This document shows, piece by piece, positions 1 through 12,398 of a DNA stretch of 52,674 nt (position 1 is the first letter of the stretch; each line of letters begins with the position of its first letter). Both the position numbers and the translations under genes were made by a program. The stretch covers positions 1 to 52,674 of the forward strand of contig JAUCBJ010001329.1 of assembly GCA_032718475.1 (NCBI GenBank), written 5' to 3'. Origin of the DNA: Nemertoderma westbladi (lineage: Eukaryota; Xenacoelomorpha; Nemertodermatida; Nemertodermatidae). The notes beneath the pieces were generated by a model. That model did no database searches. It was not told the DNA's origin and saw nothing but the letters and a program-made list of their open reading frames with translations.

Positions 1-1706
1 TTGTATATATATATAAGTTAAAGTTTGTATTTATTGAACTAAAATTATATATTGTATTTTAAACTTGTCAAGAATATGACAGATGTAAATATATGTGTAT
101 ATTCTAATACCAATAAATTAATATTAACTTGGTATTTAGCCGAAACAAACGCTAAACCGACAAGATAATATTACGAATATATTAAAAACAGAAGAGATAA
201 CAAATAATAAAATGTATATGTGACGAAAAAGTGTAATTTCCTCAGCGACACAATTTGAGGCGAGTTTATTTAAACTAAAACTGTTTTATAAATCATTTAG
301 GGGCACAAAAATCACACGACAGATTTTGTTATTCGTTCAAAGTTAGATATTTAATATTTTGAAATCTGGTCATCATATATTCTTCTTAGATATATAATGA
401 TTACTTTACTTTTACTATTATTATTTTCTTAGCAGAAGTAAATTAAACACCAATCCACAATAATTGTTGAAATAAAATACAAGTAAGTCTAAAAAATGAG
501 GAACGTTTACCAAAATCACCTCATTACAAACTAAAATGAAAAAAAAGCACTTAAAAAGCATTGCTACTTTTTTAAGGTGAAGATATATATGGCCCTAGTT
601 ATTAAGAATATACCGGTACCTAAATCTAGTTAAAATAACTACCAAAGAATATTAGGTGCTACATTTGATAACTAATAATAGAGTGCATTTAAATAACCTC
701 ATGCTATAATATATAGCTAATCTTCCACAATTTAAAGGCTAATTTGTTATTCAATATATATATGATATCTATACTAACCAAGACCCAGGGGTTGAATTAT
801 ATAAATTGGAATTATTACAGGTAGCCCTGGTGTTTAAAAATTAATATACCGGTATACCGATTTTATATATACCGGTACCGGGTAACCATAATATACCTAA
901 CATATACCAGCAATGGAGTGGAGAGGCACCAAATTTGCTATTTTATTTGGAATTGACTCAAAAATTCAACACAAATAAATGCATATTCGTATCTATATAT
1001 ACGGCAAAATTGTATAAGCTCGGTACCGGAATATATATATTAACATATATAATATATTTAATTAAACCCACTATTAAATATTGTTATCATATAATTGATG
1101 CCTATGAGGGTTGTCATTTACATATAATTGTAAATGTAATTAATTGTATAAATATATAACACAATTTAGAAAAAATCCGTATCGAACTGAGTTGGATGTC
1201 TGGACTAATTACATAGTCCTAAATCATCCGAAGTATTGCATTGAATGAATTGGGTTCTTACATTAATTGATTGAATATATTTCAGTGGGTATTATTACTC
1301 CGTAAGATACAAACTAACTTATTTACGAGTAACAAATGAGAAAAATCTAAATAACAAAAGCACAATTAAAGTTAAACAATTAATAAACTTCTAGTAAATA
1401 ATAGTAACATAACTTGGCAATTTATGAAAAACATATTTAGTAGAACCTAGTATTCTAGAATATCAGTTAATTAATCCAGAATATCAGTCGTTCACCTCGC
1501 CTCAATATTATAGATAACAACTAATAGGAAAGCAAAACATTCGAGCGAAGCGAAGGTTCTAAAATATATATAAAAGTAAAATACCGCCACGCCCATAAAA
1601 ATATGTTGACATTGATGTTATCATAGCAACTAATAATAATATTGAAGCGGTGTAAAAAACCAGAACCATGTAAATAAGTTGTTGTATAAGTTTCAAATAA
1701 ATTAAT
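1..1706. other. AT-rich non-coding stretch, no gene seen
   Basis: Very AT-rich sequence with many TATATA tracts and a few ACCGGT palindromes near 610, 848-880 and 1023. The short open frames here have no recognisable protein character and are interrupted by low-complexity runs. The part nearest 1706 should include the 3' UTR of the minus-strand gene that ends at 1707, but I found no canonical AATAAA on the minus strand close to the stop codon. Confidence 0.6.
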
Positions 1707-3242
1707 CTAACTAGCAGCTGCTGACTCGCTACCTTCCATCTTATCAGCCATTTTCTCTTCATCTGTTTTACATTCATCGCTTTTCTTCCCAAGAATCTCC
1801 TTAAACTCCTCCATCATGTCATCGGCTAACGACATATCGTTACTGGCAGCATCGCCACTAACAACTTTACTTACAGTCGTCGTGGTAACGGATTTAGTAA
1901 CATCAGATGGTAGAGTCTCTTCATCGCCTGCTTCGCGACCGGTGGTAACTGTCTCAACAACAGTCTTAGTGATGGTAATAGTCTCTGTAGGATGGGATTC
2001 CAACTCATCATCAGGGATGTTATATAGAAGATCTTCGGAAGTAGGACTCGCAACCTCTTCATCCATTGGGACATCATCAGGTTGTGTTTCATCTGGTTCT
2101 TCTGCTGTAATAATAGGACTTTCTAGTAGAAGAGGTTTGTCATCATCCTGTACCTCTGGAGGTTCACTCTCGAGTGTCGCTGGTAGACTCTCCAATGTTA
2201 CAGGTTTAACTTCTACCACCTTTCTCTCATCATCCATTTGGGGTATATCTGCGAGGGTTTGATCAATGAGTTTATCCAATTCATCAATGGTTGGACCAAC
2301 AAAGGAGGCCCTTCTTTCATCATCAGGTGCTGTTGCTTCCTCAACATTAGCCTGCGCAACAGAAGACTTAGTAATGGTAACTGTATCAACTAGAACAACA
2401 TTCCTAGCAACAGCAGAATCATCCTTCTCATCAACAACATGACTATCATCTTCCTTACTTCCTACAATCTTAGCTGGAGCAGATTCCATACCAATATCCT
2501 CAACATTATTAGCCTCAGAAGCAATCTTTGGTTGAGCAGAAACTACAACATCATCTACTTTTCCATCAGCAACCTTTGCATCCGCATCCGCATCAACTTC
2601 CTTCTGTGCATCTTTATTATCTTCATCTCTCTTTTTCCTTTTGCTTCCTTTCTTACCATCTCCCTTTTTTCCTCGTTTACTAAAACTTCGCTTTAAACGG
2701 CACCAGACACCGTGTCGTTTCGTTGGAGTTGTAGGCACAACTGTTCCATCAGGCTGTGACTCCATCGGTGGAGGTGCAGATTCAACTCCTGGTTGTGAAT
2801 CAACAGGAGCGATAGTGTCTTCTTCGATTAGTTGAGGGGCTTCTTTCATTCTCGGCAAAGTTGGATATTTATAAGGAATATCGAGCTTTGCTGGTTCAAA
2901 TTCATAATCATCTTTCTCATTTTCCGGTTCATTAGGCTTATCTTCTTCTTCATCTTCAGCAGGAGGCTCAGCACCAGACCCCATAAACCACTCCTCCATA
3001 CGAATATGATAATTGGTACGTCTCCTCACGAATACTTCAGCCCTGAGTTCTTCTTGAAATAATCTGTGGGTGTAGGACCGAGATAATTCCTTCATAAGAA
3101 TAGGTTGCAGGGATGTAGATCTTATGAGTCGCCCACCAGTATAAGTTCCTGCAATACTTTGGGGAATTCCGGTGACTTTAGTGAGTTGCACCTTCTCCTC
3201 ATCTTGCTGTCTGCAAATATCAAATACTGATTCAACTTTCAT
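1707..3242 (-). CDS. Single-exon 511-residue acidic protein of unknown function
   Basis: I do not recognise this family. The frame is open from an ATG at 3242 to a stop at 1707 without an intron. Residues 1-90 are the most protein-like part (mixed hydrophobic and charged, including RAEVFVRRR and RMEEWFMGSG). Residues 91-115 are strongly acidic. Residues about 175-205 form a dense Lys/Arg block with two Trp/Cys positions (GVWCRLKRSF), a plausible nuclear-localisation or nucleic-acid/lipid-binding patch. From about 210 to the end the chain is rich in Glu, Asp, Val, Thr and Ser, with Thr/Val runs such as TITITKTVVETVTT, and looks disordered. There is no signal peptide or membrane segment. The length of the open frame and its biased amino acid content make it a likely real gene. 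A retrocopy or a lineage-specific gene is possible. The start is the first ATG of the frame. Confidence 0.6.
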   Translation of the reverse strand: MKVESVFDICRQQDEEKVQLTKVTGIPQSIAGTYTGGRLIRSTSLQPILMKELSRSYTHRLFQEELRAEVFVRRRTNYHIRMEEWFMGSGAEPPAEDEEEDKPNEPENEKDDYEFEPAKLDIPYKYPTLPRMKEAPQLIEEDTIAPVDSQPGVESAPPPMESQPDGTVVPTTPTKRHGVWCRLKRSFSKRGKKGDGKKGSKRKKRDEDNKDAQKEVDADADAKVADGKVDDVVVSAQPKIASEANNVEDIGMESAPAKIVGSKEDDSHVVDEKDDSAVARNVVLVDTVTITKSSVAQANVEEATAPDDERRASFVGPTIDELDKLIDQTLADIPQMDDERKVVEVKPVTLESLPATLESEPPEVQDDDKPLLLESPIITAEEPDETQPDDVPMDEEVASPTSEDLLYNIPDDELESHPTETITITKTVVETVTTGREAGDEETLPSDVTKSVTTTTVSKVVSGDAASNDMSLADDMMEEFKEILGKKSDECKTDEEKMADKMEGSESAAAS

Positions 3243-3496
3243 TGTTCCAGTTATAACTTTTGAGTTTAATACTGCCGGATACCGCTACTGATACTCAACA
3301 CTGAGCAGCTGAGATGACGGTACAAATGTTGAATGAAGTTCAGAAGTTAGAAAATGTTGTAGCAAAACATATAAAATCAGAGTTGTTTCTTTCTTTATAA
3401 TGATATCTAACAATAGGTAAATATTATTTAATAGGGCCTAATTACAGTTTAACATGAAAGCACATATATATATCTGCATACAGCAGGTTTGCAGGG

Positions 3497-3840
3497 TGCT
3501 CAAAATCATGCTAAAAAATGGAAAGGAGCTTTGTTAATATGAATGATATATTAAACAATGCTGATTCCAAATCTGCTTTCAGATTTACCATAACATATGC
3601 TGTAGGCAGTAGGTTGAATGATTTTGAGCATGTTTGATTACTATTGAATCTACTTCACTCATCACAGTTGTTTGCAACAAGTATTTTGAACACAAATTGG
3701 CAATTGTGAAAATACTTGCTATGCCTGTATGCTATGGCAAATCTGAAAGCAGATTTGGAATCGGCATTGTTTAATTATATTATATAATTCATATTGACAA
3801 AGCTCCATTCAATGTTATAGATTGATTTTGATTTGAGCAT
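3497..3840. repeat. Foldback repeat (inverted arms about 100 bp)
   Basis: The left arm, about 3497-3600, begins TGCTCAAAATCATGC and contains GGAGCTTTGTTAATATGAAT and CCAAATCTGCTTTCAGATTT. The right arm, about 3722-3840, is its reverse complement with small indels: CAAATCTGAAAGCAGATTTGG, ATTCATATTGACAAAGCTCC and a terminal GAGCA. A further partial copy of the end motif (TTTTGAGCATG) lies in the loop near 3621. The structure fits a non-autonomous foldback or MITE-like element. I could not see a clear target duplication. Confidence 0.6.
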
Positions 3841-5973
3841 ATTTAATTCATATTGAAGGGTCGAACGAATTTGTACAAAAAAAAGTACAAAAGTACTATA
3901 GTACAATAGGCCTATAGTACAGTAGTACAAAAGAGTACAATAAAGTGCAAAAATAGTACAAAAGAGTGCAAAAATAGTACAAACGACGAGTGAGAAACGC
4001 TTGCAAAACGTGTATTAAAGCTGCAAAGTGCAGAAGTGTAGTTCAAATCGTGTAGAGGGGCGCACATGATGTGCAAAATAAAACAAAGAATTGTCTGATT
4101 GTGGGGCGAGCCATGCATTGATCAGGTCAGGGGGTTGATCTAGCTGTCTAGAAGTCAGAGAGTATTACAATACAATCTTACTGTATGAGTTTTAATGCAG
4201 CCTTTTGTATTCAAAAAACACAAAAAACGGTCCCAAGCCCGCAAAATTGCAGAGGGAGAACTCAATAAAGTTGCAGATAGAGGCGTACACTGGAACATAC
4301 ACATACATAGCCTACTGACATAACGCAGCATACAGTCTATCCTTCAGTACATGGGCTACTTTAAGACTATGGCCTAAATTTTGAGTCTCAAGGAGTTTTA
4401 TCTACACCGTACCCACTGCGCACTGCATAGGCTAGTATGTTGCGTTATATTATATTATACGAAGCGAAGAGTAGCCTATTTCTACTTGTATGCCAGTCAT
4501 AATCTACATGAATCAAATTTCTGTCAATCATTTCATACTTGGCCACGGGTCCTACGAATTACCCAAAAAAACACAATATTACCCAAAGAAAGCACAAAAA
4601 TACACAAAAAAAACACACAAAAATACAAAAAATTACACAAAAAAAAACACAAAAATACACAAAAAAACACAATATTGCCCAAAAAACTACCCAAAAAGAC
4701 AAAAAAAAAATGTTTTTCATAAACAATGTATCTACAATAAGATTTAGGTTAATTGTAAGAAGAGTTTCACTTTTCAGTTTTCAATTTTCACTTTTTTCAA
4801 AATATTACATTTTGTTAATTTGAAGATTCCTTTAATGACCTACTGCCACCGGTTTACCGGTAAGCGTAAGCCAGACAGCATACAAAATCATATTTCTTAA
4901 TTAATGGAAAGGAGCAGGTTACAGTAGCAGGCTTTTCTAACCAAAACAATAAACGATAACCAAAGAACTGAAGAACACAGGTTACAGTCCAGGCTGCAAA
5001 TGAAGTGCAAAAATCGCAACGTGTATTTGAAATAGTGCGCGGTAAAAGCGCGCGGAATTGAAATAAAAGTGCGCAAAATTATGTCAAAGACAACAAAAGT
5101 GCGCAGTAATCTGTGTAAAAGATCACAAGTCGTAAAGCAGTAAAGTGCGCGTACAGGTGGATGAGGTGTAAATGTAAAAAAGTTTACATGCATTCAAAGT
5201 GAGAAAAATAATTTGCCACAAAAAATTTCGCTCGCTTTGCTCGCGTTTCTTTGCATTTTGTACTGTTAGAATGAAACAATTTCGCTCACTTTGAGTTTTG
5301 CTCGCGTTTCTTTTTCATTTTGCACTGCTAGAACAGTTAGGTACAATGGCCAAATCTGGCAACCTCAAACGTTGCCACATATGGCAATGTTCATTGCCAA
5401 ATCTGGCAACTTTTGGTTTTTCTAATTTTCGCACGCCCAGAAGCAAAATCGCATTTTGGTAAATAGGTAAGTGAAAAGAGCAGAGCGTGAAATTTAAATA
5501 TACTTGACCGTATAAGAAAAAAAATCATCGTCTGAATTTCTCTTAGCAATAGGTCGAAATGTGCTTAAAATAATTATTGCCTGTTTTGGCAACCATTAAA
5601 ATTAAAGTAAAATAATTGTTGCCATTTTTGGCAACCATTCTGCCATTATCATTGTGCAGGCCTGTGTCTGTGTGTGGCAGCCTGTTACTCTGTCATTGTA
5701 AATTACTTCAAAATTGCTTATGGCAGTATGGTACTGCTTGCTTCAGTCTGTCAGTGCTTACCCTTGTCGAGTTGTGGTGATTTAGGCCTATAAACATTAG
5801 TCGATAAAATGTCAGAATGTATATGATATGTTGTTAATATGTTGATGGACAGATGGATGAGTCTGTAACAGATATCCTACCATGCAGCCAGGATACCGAA
5901 CTGGCAGACTGGTATAGGCATAAACAAAACAAAAGAATCATAGGCCTATGACTTCAAACTGTCAAAGGCTGAA
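3841..5973. other. Non-coding stretch with simple and short interspersed repeats
   Basis: No gene is recognisable. At about 3880-3985 there is a run of AGTACAAAA / GTGCAAAAA units. At 4560-4710 there is an A-rich (ACACAAAAA) simple repeat that creates spurious Lys/Thr/Asn frames on the plus strand. At 5225-5335 TTTCGCTC...GCTCGCGTTTCTTT occurs twice in tandem. At 5350-5640 there are short GGCAAC / GTTGCC inverted motifs. Confidence 0.55.
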
Positions 5974-7094
5974 ATGGAACTAAACGTAATAATAGTTGAC
6001 AACATGAACATCACCACCACAAGGCCTGAAGGCAGCAAGCAGACAAGGGGGCATTCAAGTTTGAGAAACGGCGTGACAGAAGAAAAATATAATTTGTGTC
6101 AAAATTTAGAAAGACTGAGAAAACCAAAACGCGTGTTAAGAGATTCAACCAAATTGTTTCTAGTACAGTCAGACAGTTAGTAAACCCTAATGAAAAACGG
6201 GATGAAATGATTTCATTATATGTAGGAATGGGCTGCACGATGCATAGCTCAAGCTCAGTACAGCAGTAGGCCTACTGCAGGAGCTACATGGATAGGCAAG
6301 GCAAACATACAGCAGTACAGCCAGACACCAGACAGCCAGACGTCCGTCTGTGAACTGATCACGTTTACTGGCACTGTACTGCCGACTGTACTACGGTATG
6401 GGGTATGGCCGTAGGCTAAACACCAGAACACTGTACAGCTGTAGGCCTATTGCTGTTGTGTTATGCTGTTGAATTGTACTGTTGTCTGACTGTCTTTCGC
6501 TGTACAGCTCAGCAGCTGTCAGGCTGTAGGCCTCGCCTATTTCCGTTGAATTGTCCTTTTATCTGAGTCACTACAGCACTAAGTCTGACAGTCTTCCACT
6601 TACCCAGCACCCAGACTGCAAGACCTAGGCCTAACTTTAATTGCTACCAGTACTGCAGTAACATAATTAGTTCCAATCCAGTCACTGACCGTACACAGGC
6701 AGACAGGTACAGCGGTATATACTGATATATAATATAGGCCTATACAGCTGTGCTGTACAGGTATAGGTCTGTAGATCTATGCTACTACTATGTAATGTAA
6801 TTGCACTCCAAATAATTGCACCGACAAATAAAATAATTAATTATTTAAAATTAATCTTAATGACATACATATTCACAAAATGAAATTAAATCAGACCTTT
6901 AATTAAACAATTATATGTATGGAGGGAGAAGATAACCCAGGCAATGTTGCACTTACGCTGTTACGAGCGTATCTCTATTGGAATTAAGTAAAAATATTGC
7001 AAACTAAAAAAATAAAATGGTAAAACACGGTCGGTCGTTATGAACAGAGAAAATATAAAAAAAATAAATCAAAATAAAAATAAAATCAAAATAC
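5974..7094. other. Non-coding stretch, no gene seen
   Basis: The 68-75 codon frames at about 5974-6238 on both strands overlap each other and resemble no family I know. The stretch is notable for many AGGCCT palindromes (about 5943, 6271, 6443, 6531, 6627 and 6736). An A/T-only tract lies at about 7010-7092. Confidence 0.5.
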
Positions 7095-8178
7095 GAGGCG
7101 GGGTATAATGTGTGCATATTTAAACAAAATGACACAAGTGACTAAAATCAATATGACGTACAGTATATGGCAATTAAAAATATACAAATTACGTGCATTA
7201 ACGGCATCTGAGGGCAAGGAATTCCACACGGATACTATACGGCTGGCAAAACGATTTCTGACAACGACTAGCCTGCTAGGCTGAGCAAACAGTTTCCTGT
7301 TATCAGTTATGGCCTCGCAAACCTTGCCGTTGCACATGCGAGAAAAAATCGTTAAAATGAAGGTCAATGTTATTGTGACAAATATTATAAACCATACGTA
7401 TATCAAAAATAATTCGCCTAACTTCTAATGGTTGGAGTTTCAAGTGTATTAATCTATTAGAGTAACTATGTGTGTTAACTGACATCTTGAAAACAATCGT
7501 CTGGTGAAATATCGTTGGACGCGCTCAACCAATTTTATATTAAAAATTTGGTGAGGAGACCAAACCACAGTACAATACTCTAACAGTGGGCGAACATACG
7601 CCTTATAAGCCGTAATAAGTACGTTGACATTAGAAGTGTGGAAGCACCTAAATATTATATTGCACATTTTATACGCCTTGGTTACTTGTTGGCTGCAGTA
7701 TTTGCTGAAACGCAGATTTTTGGTAACGATAATACCTAGGTCCTTACAACTCTCCTTGAGTTCTAGAATAGAACCGTTGAGAGTGTACTCACTCGGTGTG
7801 CGTGTACCAAGGTGAAGTACATGACATTTGTGCGCAGCGACATTGAGCTGCCAGGTTTTACTCCAACTGGCTAATCTATCCAACGCATTTTGAATGTTTG
7901 CCGGATTATTACTGTTTCCATATAATTTTAAATCGTCAGCAAATAGTTTGCAACCTACATTTGTAAATTCCGAAGGCAAATCGTTTACAAAAACTAGGAA
8001 CAAAATCGGCCCCAAGACGCTTCCTTGGGGTGTTCCTGATTAGACGTCAACATAATCTGAGTATTTGTATCCAACTAAAACACGTTGACTACGATTAGCT
8101 AAGAAGGCGACTATCCAGTCAAATAGATTACCTGAAATCCCATACGCGGCCAGTTTTTGTAAAAGTTTAGCTAGTACT
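7095..8178 (-). mobile_element. LINE remnant, reverse transcriptase 3' half (jockey/CR1-like)
   Basis: Read on the minus strand from about 8178, the frame gives a thumb-proximal RT segment (GISGNLFDWIVAFLANRSQ), then the classic SGTPQGSVLGP motif, FVNDLP, and the catalytic FADDLKLY motif near 7950-7930. This is followed by the C-terminal region with a VRPLLEYCTVVWSP motif typical of jockey/CR1-class non-LTR elements. It is inactive: a TAG stop sits just before SGTPQGS (near 8040), and there are frameshifts near 7480 and 7400 after which the C-terminal part (SRIVSVWNSLPSDAV) continues in other frames. The 5' part, including any endonuclease, is missing. Clade assignment is inference from motif style. 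Confidence 0.85.
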
Positions 8179-10312
8179 ACCGTACCGTACTAGATAGACA
8201 GATAGATATTTGTTAATTGATTATGTAAAGCAGTACGCCTAAAGAGCCCCCCCCCCCCCCCCCCCCCTGCCCCCTGAGCTATCTGCAAAATTAATTACGG
8301 CAAACTCAAGGCTAAATACTGAAATAACAAACAATGTTGCTCCGGTCCGCGGGTCCGGCTTCGGCTCCAGCACTTTTAGGTTGTTCCGGTCCGGTACCCG
8401 GCTTTGGCAAAAAAAATTGCTCCGGTCGAACCCTAATACGAGTTGAATAACTCATGAGGTTATCCCCGCGCAGCTCGATGTAACCACTAAATAAATAAGT
8501 GCTGTTAATATTTATGGATGATACAGTATTTAATTAATTGGTGTTTATGTCATAATTAACCATAACCATATATTTGACTATTGCGCAATAAACAATCTCA
8601 ATCTCATCTCTATCTATAGGTAATTCCATCCAAATTCGACAAATCGCGGTGGCATGGGCCATAGCAGCATAGGGTCATCGATTTCGTTTATTTTTGGATA
8701 TATGGTCGGAAATGGTATAAAATGACACCTGATGAAATATTTCTGATGATGCTGTATTGGTTTTTGAGATATTGCAGTTCAAAGTTTGCGATTTATTCGA
8801 ACATATCCCCAATGAAACCTACAGAAAATCCTTCTGACTAGTGCAGTAGTGGGTGGAGTGTCATTTTATATTTCTGTATTTATTGTACACATAAATAGGT
8901 CTCATACACATTAAAACCATGAATAAATACCACCCACTTCTCAGTGGTCTGATTAGTGGGTAGCCCAAAACATTTAGTAAATAGTTAGATATACCAAAGG
9001 AGGTTCTGTGGTACAATTTTCATGTACCACCAGCAAGTCAGACTTCCATACCATCATCTGGAAAATTGAAACTTTCCAAAATTGCCATAATTCGGAACAT
9101 CACTGCAAGCTTCTGATAAAAGATGGGTGCTTGAAATGAATCATGAGTAGTAACATTGATAAGGGAAACATGCATGATAAGTTTCGGATCCCACCGACCG
9201 ATGCCTTCTTTAGTATATATTATTCAATTTAAAAGTTCAATTTTCAAAATTAATCGTCAGATTAAATACTTTAGAACCAAGGTCTGCTTACGAAGTTGCT
9301 CTCATAACCAGCACGAGCACACATTAAGTATTTAAATGTTTTAGACACAATAAAGGCTGTTTTTTTCACCACCCACTTGTCAGATAGTTTATGTGTAACA
9401 AACAAAGGTAAATAATTTTAACATATTATTGACTAATTTCAATACCCAATGAGTTATATACCTTCTGATACTATTAATTATTATATCATAATAGAAAGAA
9501 AAGCTGTTTGAATTTCATCTATTATAATTCACTAATCCCGGCCAAGGGCAGCAGGGAATGGAACGTAATACAGTATGTTCATTATGATGAGGCAAGTCAG
9601 TGATAATTAATATAGTTATTATGGTAGAAAAGATAATAGATCAATTATTGAGTATAGCAGTATTGTAATTCATGCAATTCCTTTATGAACAGTGATCGCA
9701 GACAAATTCTGCATCGTAATTTAAATTAACTGGCAGGCAGCTGGTGCATGACCAATATTTATCACACATCGCACACCACCCAAATCTTCTGATTTTTTTT
9801 TGTATCACTGGCCCAAAGTTTTTTACATATTCTCATGATATTCTCATCCTCATCTCTCTGTTCAGTAGGAACATCAACACAAGGGACAACAGCAACCTTG
9901 CGTTGAACTACCTTTACTTTCTTCATTGTAGAAGATGATAAAGTACGGCATTCCAGCTTCCCATCAGCAGTAATATCATTTGGTGCTGGCACCAAAATTT
10001 GGCACCCGCCGAAAAAAACAAGTTTGAAATTTCTAAATCAATTTATATGAATTCCATCCAATTGCTAACACCAAAAAACCGGTGTAAATCAAAAATAGAG
10101 ATGTTACAATTAATATTTAATGAAATGTAATTTTCAAAAAACGTCTCAAAAAAAGTGCCAAAAGTAGCGTTAAAAAATGGTGCTATAACTCGAAAACTAC
10201 CCAACATTTTTGAAAACGGTTTTCACTACTAGGAAGACAATAGATTTTTAGGAAAAGTCATAAAATTTCAGATTCCCAACTGCGTTTGTTTCAGAATTAT
10301 AATAAAAAAACC
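8179..10312. other. Non-coding stretch; C21 run at 8247-8267
   Basis: No convincing gene. It begins with a 21-base poly-C run (8247-8267) and a GC-rich block at 8340-8430 with repeated CCGGTCCG-type motifs. The stretch 8600-9240 has even composition without open frames and may be an old repeat. On the minus strand at 9745-9995 a short frame ends KIWVVCDV and, after a one-base shift, continues CDKYWSCTSC. This could be a decayed PHD-type zinc finger from a transposon protein, but it is too short to call. Confidence 0.45.
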
Positions 10313-10350
10313 ACGGGGGGGGGGTCATATTGACCCCCCCCCCCCCCGGG
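10313..10350. repeat. Poly-G / poly-C inverted pair
   Basis: A run of ten G (10315-10324) is separated by TCATATTGA from a run of fourteen C (10334-10347) followed by GGG. The two runs can pair as a hairpin. It sits directly next to the truncated end of the family A LINE copy that begins at 10361. Confidence 0.8.
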
Positions 10351-10360
10351 TTTAATAGGG

Positions 10361-11238
10361 TTAAGATGCGTCTCAAGAAAGTCATGGGCTGTCCACCATG
10401 CTTATTCACTCCATGAGGCTGCCAAAGTACAAGATTATGCACTGGCTGGTCTTCACGGCGAAAGCAATGGTCTGCAAAGCGGAGGCGATTTTGTTCTAGT
10501 GTCAAGCTTGAGGGAACGAATGAGACACCTCCAATGTTATATACTGTAGTGTCTGGTTGGAGATGTGTGCATTGTACTTGACACAATGAACCCGGCATAG
10601 CATTCTTGTGAATGTGCCATCCAGAGATTTGGCGTCCTCAGCAGTTAGAGCCCAGCATGGACTCCCATAGAGGAGTACTGGAACTACTGCTGCTCTAAAT
10701 AATCGAACCTTAAGTGTCCGATTAATTCTCGGTGACTTCCAAATCCTGGAAAGCCTATTCAAGGCTGCCCATGCCTTTCCCTTACGTATTCGAAGGTCCT
10801 CACCTGACTTCCGGATCCATGATCCCAGGTAACAGAAGTCATCCACATGCTCAAGCATACCATCTTTTGAGCTTATGCTCATCCGATCAGAGACTTGCTG
10901 AGGACTTTCAAAGTTAACTGTCAAAATTTTGGTCTTTCTGGAGTTAATAAAAAGACCAACACTACAGTAGAAGCCGCATGTTCTAATGAGCTGAGGAGCC
11001 GTTGGGCTCCCTCTAGTGATTCTGAGAGTACTCCTAAGTCATCAGCAAAGTCTAGATCAGTTAGGTATTTGGCAGGATTTCCTCGACTTCTGGAGCCAGT
11101 AGGTGGAGTTATCATCACCCCATCATCATTATGATGATCTAAGGACATGCATAGAACATAGTCAACCACAATGATGAACAAGAATGGTGCAAGTGTGTCT
11201 CCTTGGAGGACGCCCCATAACACTTCAAATGGTTCTGT
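10361..11238 (-). mobile_element. Family A LINE fragment (RT and C-terminal domain)
   Basis: This copy is closely similar to the longer copy at 25920-27442. On the minus strand it encodes GVLQGDTLAPFLFIIVVDYV, the RT catalytic motif DFADDLGVLSE (near 11050), FCYLGSWIRKSGEDL, and the C-terminal segment with VPVLLYGSPCWALT and RLRFADHCFRREDQPVHNLV. A 6-base insertion near 10545 and other small differences break the frame. Both ends are truncated relative to the other copies: similarity stops at 10361 on the 3' side and at 11238 on the 5' side. Confidence 0.88.
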
Positions 11239-11441
11239 TGGTGTGGGCGTGTTCAGGCAATTGGGCATGCTTCCAAATGGGCATGGGCGAAGATAGTGCT
11301 GGTTCCGTTATGCGTTGTGGACACCCCTTCCCCTTGCGATGCTGTGGCCTAAAGTTTTAGGCAGCCATTCCCCAAAGCGTTTGGCTGTTCAAGATAGATA
11401 CGCTAAAAGCTACATGTTCTGAGTTTGCAGTATATTTTTTT
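11239..11441. other. Spacer between LINE fragment and solo LTR
   Basis: Unique-looking sequence without an open frame. It ends in an AT-rich tract (TATATTTTTTT) into which the following LTR appears to be inserted. Confidence 0.4.
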
Positions 11442-12103
11442 AAGCGGATTCAATTCCGTACACTACCCACCGAAAATGGGACTAGTGGCATTTTACCAAT
11501 ATAGTTGGCGATGTGAGATTACCAGTAATAATCTCACCTCATAACCAACTGGGGGGGGGGGGGGGGGGCGACACACGCCGTAAGCCACAGAGAGAGGTGA
11601 GAGGTCAAATCACCTCAGAGGGACAAACAAGCTGGTAAGGCTAGCACAAGGGATAAGGGCAACAGGGAGTGGCGAGGTGACAATTAATCAGGTTAAGCCA
11701 ATTGTGGGCGGGAAAGCACATTGGAGATGATTAGAGTGCATCTATTGGATATTTGGGCCACTCAGTAGCGTAGGGGTAATTTAACATGTGTCAATGATAT
11801 AACCGTTGTGATTACTGATTATTAGTTTAGTTGGTTTCCTTAGAGTTGTGAGACCAGAACAGTTTTGACCGTCATCGTTATCACTAACCGCTGTATTATA
11901 TGCTATTATATTCAGACTGTGCTATTATCGATTACTGTCATTATTAACACTTGGTTATTCAGTAACTTAGATTATTTCCAACGGCCTTCAGCCTATTAGT
12001 GCAGATCTAAGTCGACAGCTCAGCAGCTCAGGAACGCGACTACACGTACAACTCACAAACCGGTCGGGAGCTGATACTGCCAACTCCGTTGGCTCCTGTC
12101 ACA
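11442..12103 (+). mobile_element. Solo LTR, diverged relative of the LTRs at 13950 and 19479
   Basis: It begins TTAAGCGGATTCAATTCC and ends CCTGTCACAA, matching the start and end of the two LTRs of the element at 13950-21440. Colinear blocks in between include TGGCATTTTACCAATATAGT, a G18 run at 11551-11568, CACAGAGAGAGGTGAGAGGT, TTTTGACCGTCAT and CCAACGGCCTTC. It is clearly more diverged than the 13950/19479 pair, and the TATATAAG promoter motif of that pair reads CAGGTTAAG here. No internal region follows, so it is most simply a solo LTR. Confidence 0.8.
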
Positions 12104-12398
12104 ATTTTAACGTAAATGACAAAAGATTTATCGAACTAAAACTTTTACAAATTAATAGAAAGTTATTAGATGATAACATTATCTAAGTAATAACATTAGT
12201 TAGTGATAACCGATGGGCAAACAGCACCTTATAAAGGAAATCCTAAGCATGGAATCCAATAGAACATTCTACCACATTCTATGAGCTCACATTGGACCAA
12301 TAAATTATAACTTTCATACATACATATATACATACAAAATATGGATTTACTATCTAACGGTAGGCTCGCAAGCCTTCCTTTCTCCACAACCTCGCTCT

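Noticed and set aside
1816-3062. Plus-strand ORFs opposite the 511-codon gene
   Set aside because: They are Ser/Val/Thr and Ile/Phe-rich complements of the acidic coding sequence.
4381-4823. Lys/Thr/Asn-rich ORFs on the plus strand
   Set aside because: Three overlapping frames read through an A-rich (ACACAAAAA) simple repeat.
9745-9995. PHD zinc-finger gene on the minus strand
   Set aside because: Only one partial Cys pattern, with a needed frameshift; too short to distinguish from chance.
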